This document shows positions 62,583-64,000 of a DNA stretch of 64,000 bases, one piece after another. The translations under genes and the position numbers were made by a program. This stretch comes from Bathynomus jamesi (Eukaryota > Arthropoda > Malacostraca > Isopoda > Cirolanidae): assembly GCA_023014485.1 (NCBI GenBank), contig JAJOZX010001726.1:186001-250000 (forward strand), given 5' to 3'. The notes beneath the pieces are model-generated. The model was not told where the DNA came from and made no database searches. It was given only the letters and a program-made list of their open reading frames with translations. Within the stretch, counting starts at the first letter, position 1. Each line of letters starts with the position of its first letter.

Positions 62583-64000
62583 GTGGGGAGCACAAGAAAG
62601 GACCAGGAGCAAGCAAAAATGCTGATGGCTCTCACAAACGAGTTTATGCTGACACAGGAGATAACAGAAAATACCACGAAAAATAACTGCCTAGATCTGG
62701 TATTCACAAATAACACAAACTTGATTGCCGATATAAAAATAAACCCAACTATTATCTCAGACCACAATATAAACGAGTTATCAACAAATATGGCGATAAC
62801 TTTAAAAGACAATACACATACAGAAGGAAGAAGCAAATTTCGAGCTTTTAACTTAAACTCCAAGACCATAAACTGGGAAGAAATCAGATATCACACGGCC
62901 CAAATAGAGTGAAGAACAGTTTTCGAGAATAAAACAACTGAGGAAATGCTAACAACCTTGGAAGAAAAGATGCTGAGAATTTTTTTGAAAAATATGCTCC
63001 GAAAGCACAGCCAAAAGGAAAGAAGAAGTGGCTAGAGAGGAAAAAGAGAAGAATATTCTGCAAAAGAAAGAGAGTAGCGACGAAGTTAGCTAATTGCGGA
63101 GACAACAATGCCAGGAAAGTAATACAAGAAAAACTGAAGAGAATCGATTAGGAAATACAAACTCTGATAAAGGGCCATACAGAGAGGGAAGAGGAAAAGG
63201 CGGTAGAAGTAATAAAGGAAAATCCAAAATACTTCTACAGGTTTGCGAAAAGGAAAACAAAAACGCGCGCTACTATCGGGCCCTTAAGGAAAGGAAGTAA
63301 TGAACTAACACACGATCTAAAAGAAATATCTGAAGCATTGAGAGCCCAGTATGAATCGGTCTTCAGTATCCCAAAAAGTGACAAAGCGATACCTGACATA
63401 GATGCATTCTTCAAATAGAAATTGCAAGGAGAATGTATAGCAGACTTTGATTTTACCCCAGAAGATGTAGCGAGAGCTATAGGACAAATGAAATCACATT
63501 CAGCTGCAGGTCCGGACAAATGGAACGCACTATTAATTAAAAACTGTAAAAATGAAATAGCTACACTCTTAAACTGGATATGGAGAAGATCCCTAGACAC
63601 TGGGGAAATACCGAGCATCTTGAAAATAGCAAACATCGTCCCTATATATGAAGGCGGGGATAGATCTCAAGCAAAGAACTATAGACCAGTGTCCGTGACG
63701 TCCCACCTTACCAAAATATTTGAAAAAATAGTCAGAGAGAAAATCTGACTTTTTGGAGACATTGAAAAGGTTTAACGAAAATCAACACGGATTCCGATGA
63801 GGAAGATCATGCCTATCACAACTTATAGAGCATTATAACAATATCCTAGATGCACTTGAAGGCAATGAAAACTATGATGTTATATACGCGGATTTTGCTA
63901 AAGCGTTCGACAAATGCGATCATGGTATAATAGCACATAAAATGAAACATATGGAAATAACAGGCAAAGTGGGAAAATAGATCTCAACTTCCTCAGAGAA
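62583..64000 (+). pseudogene. Non-LTR retrotransposon, endonuclease end and RT, degenerate, runs off the window
   Basis: 62583-62912 has NCLDLVFTNNTNLIADIKIN and ISDHNINEL, the last endonuclease motifs. 63422-63748 has SHSAAGPDKWNALLIKNCKN, IANIVPIYEGGDRSQAKNYR and PVSVTSHLTKIFEKIV, RT blocks 1-2. After frameshifts, NENQHGFR, then VIYADFAKAFDKCDHGI (block A Asp) at about 63880-63930. The window ends before the YxDD block. It resembles CR1-like elements. Multiple stops show decay. Confidence 0.75.

Overview
This window is eukaryotic and reads as intergenic DNA made almost wholly of mobile elements and simple repeats. I found no convincing host gene. Very dense (TA)n microsatellites, a 5S-rRNA-derived SINE, a tRNA-derived SINE, several Tc1/mariner and hAT-like families, a Penelope-like element and non-LTR retrotransposons together suggest an arthropod, most likely a decapod crustacean. 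That assignment is inferred from the repeat repertoire; no diagnostic host gene is present.

Layout. 1-940: edge of an element encoding a FEN/XPG-like nuclease family protein (minus). 2.1-2.9 kb: 5S-derived SINE and a minisatellite. 2.95-5.66 kb: Penelope-like element with GIY-YIG domain, long inverted arms and hammerhead-like motifs. 5.7-6.3 kb: mariner-derived MITE. 7.9-15.8 kb: FEN-like element with long inverted repeats, itself split by an intron-bearing hAT-like element (8.24-12.16 kb). 16.1-31.5 kb: a giant palindromic element carrying family-B DNA polymerase genes in both arms, with Polinton-style termini and a 6-bp target duplication; its left arm holds a non-LTR insertion and its loop a hAT MITE. 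31.5-34.0 kb: non-LTR 3' fragment, mariner remnant, head-to-head 455-bp tandem repeat. 34.9-39.3 kb: nested Tc1/mariner relics and a non-LTR ORF1 fragment. 40.4-46.1 kb: MITE, two tRNA-SINE copies and a second FEN-like element split by a Tc1/mariner element with D-37-E spacing. 46.6-54.4 kb: two hAT-like elements (one hit by a non-LTR retrotransposon) and an intact-looking DD41D mariner-like transposon. 54.4-64 kb: a third well-preserved hAT-like copy, a second 5S-SINE, Tc1/mariner fragments and a degenerate non-LTR retrotransposon running off the window.

The outstanding object is the 15.4-kb palindrome at 16107-31504. Its two arms are inverted copies of one gene block (PolB plus at least three unrecognised ORFs, a subterminal ~111-bp tandem repeat and G-rich ends). 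The termini read AGTAGT...ACTACT and are flanked by a perfect GACATT duplication. The arms are joined through a ~1.2-kb single-copy loop at a shared AGGCCT hexamer. The simplest reading is a snap-back (self-primed) deletion derivative of a Polinton-like, protein-primed element, integrated as a unit. It has no visible integrase, capsid or packaging ATPase gene. Both PolB copies are broken.

Two further families deserve attention: a hAT-like family (four copies, TAGGGTG termini) in which one copy keeps four GT-AG introns at places where relatives are continuous, and an element family whose only recognisable protein carries a FEN1/XPG-like acidic motif array plus a cysteine-rich tail.
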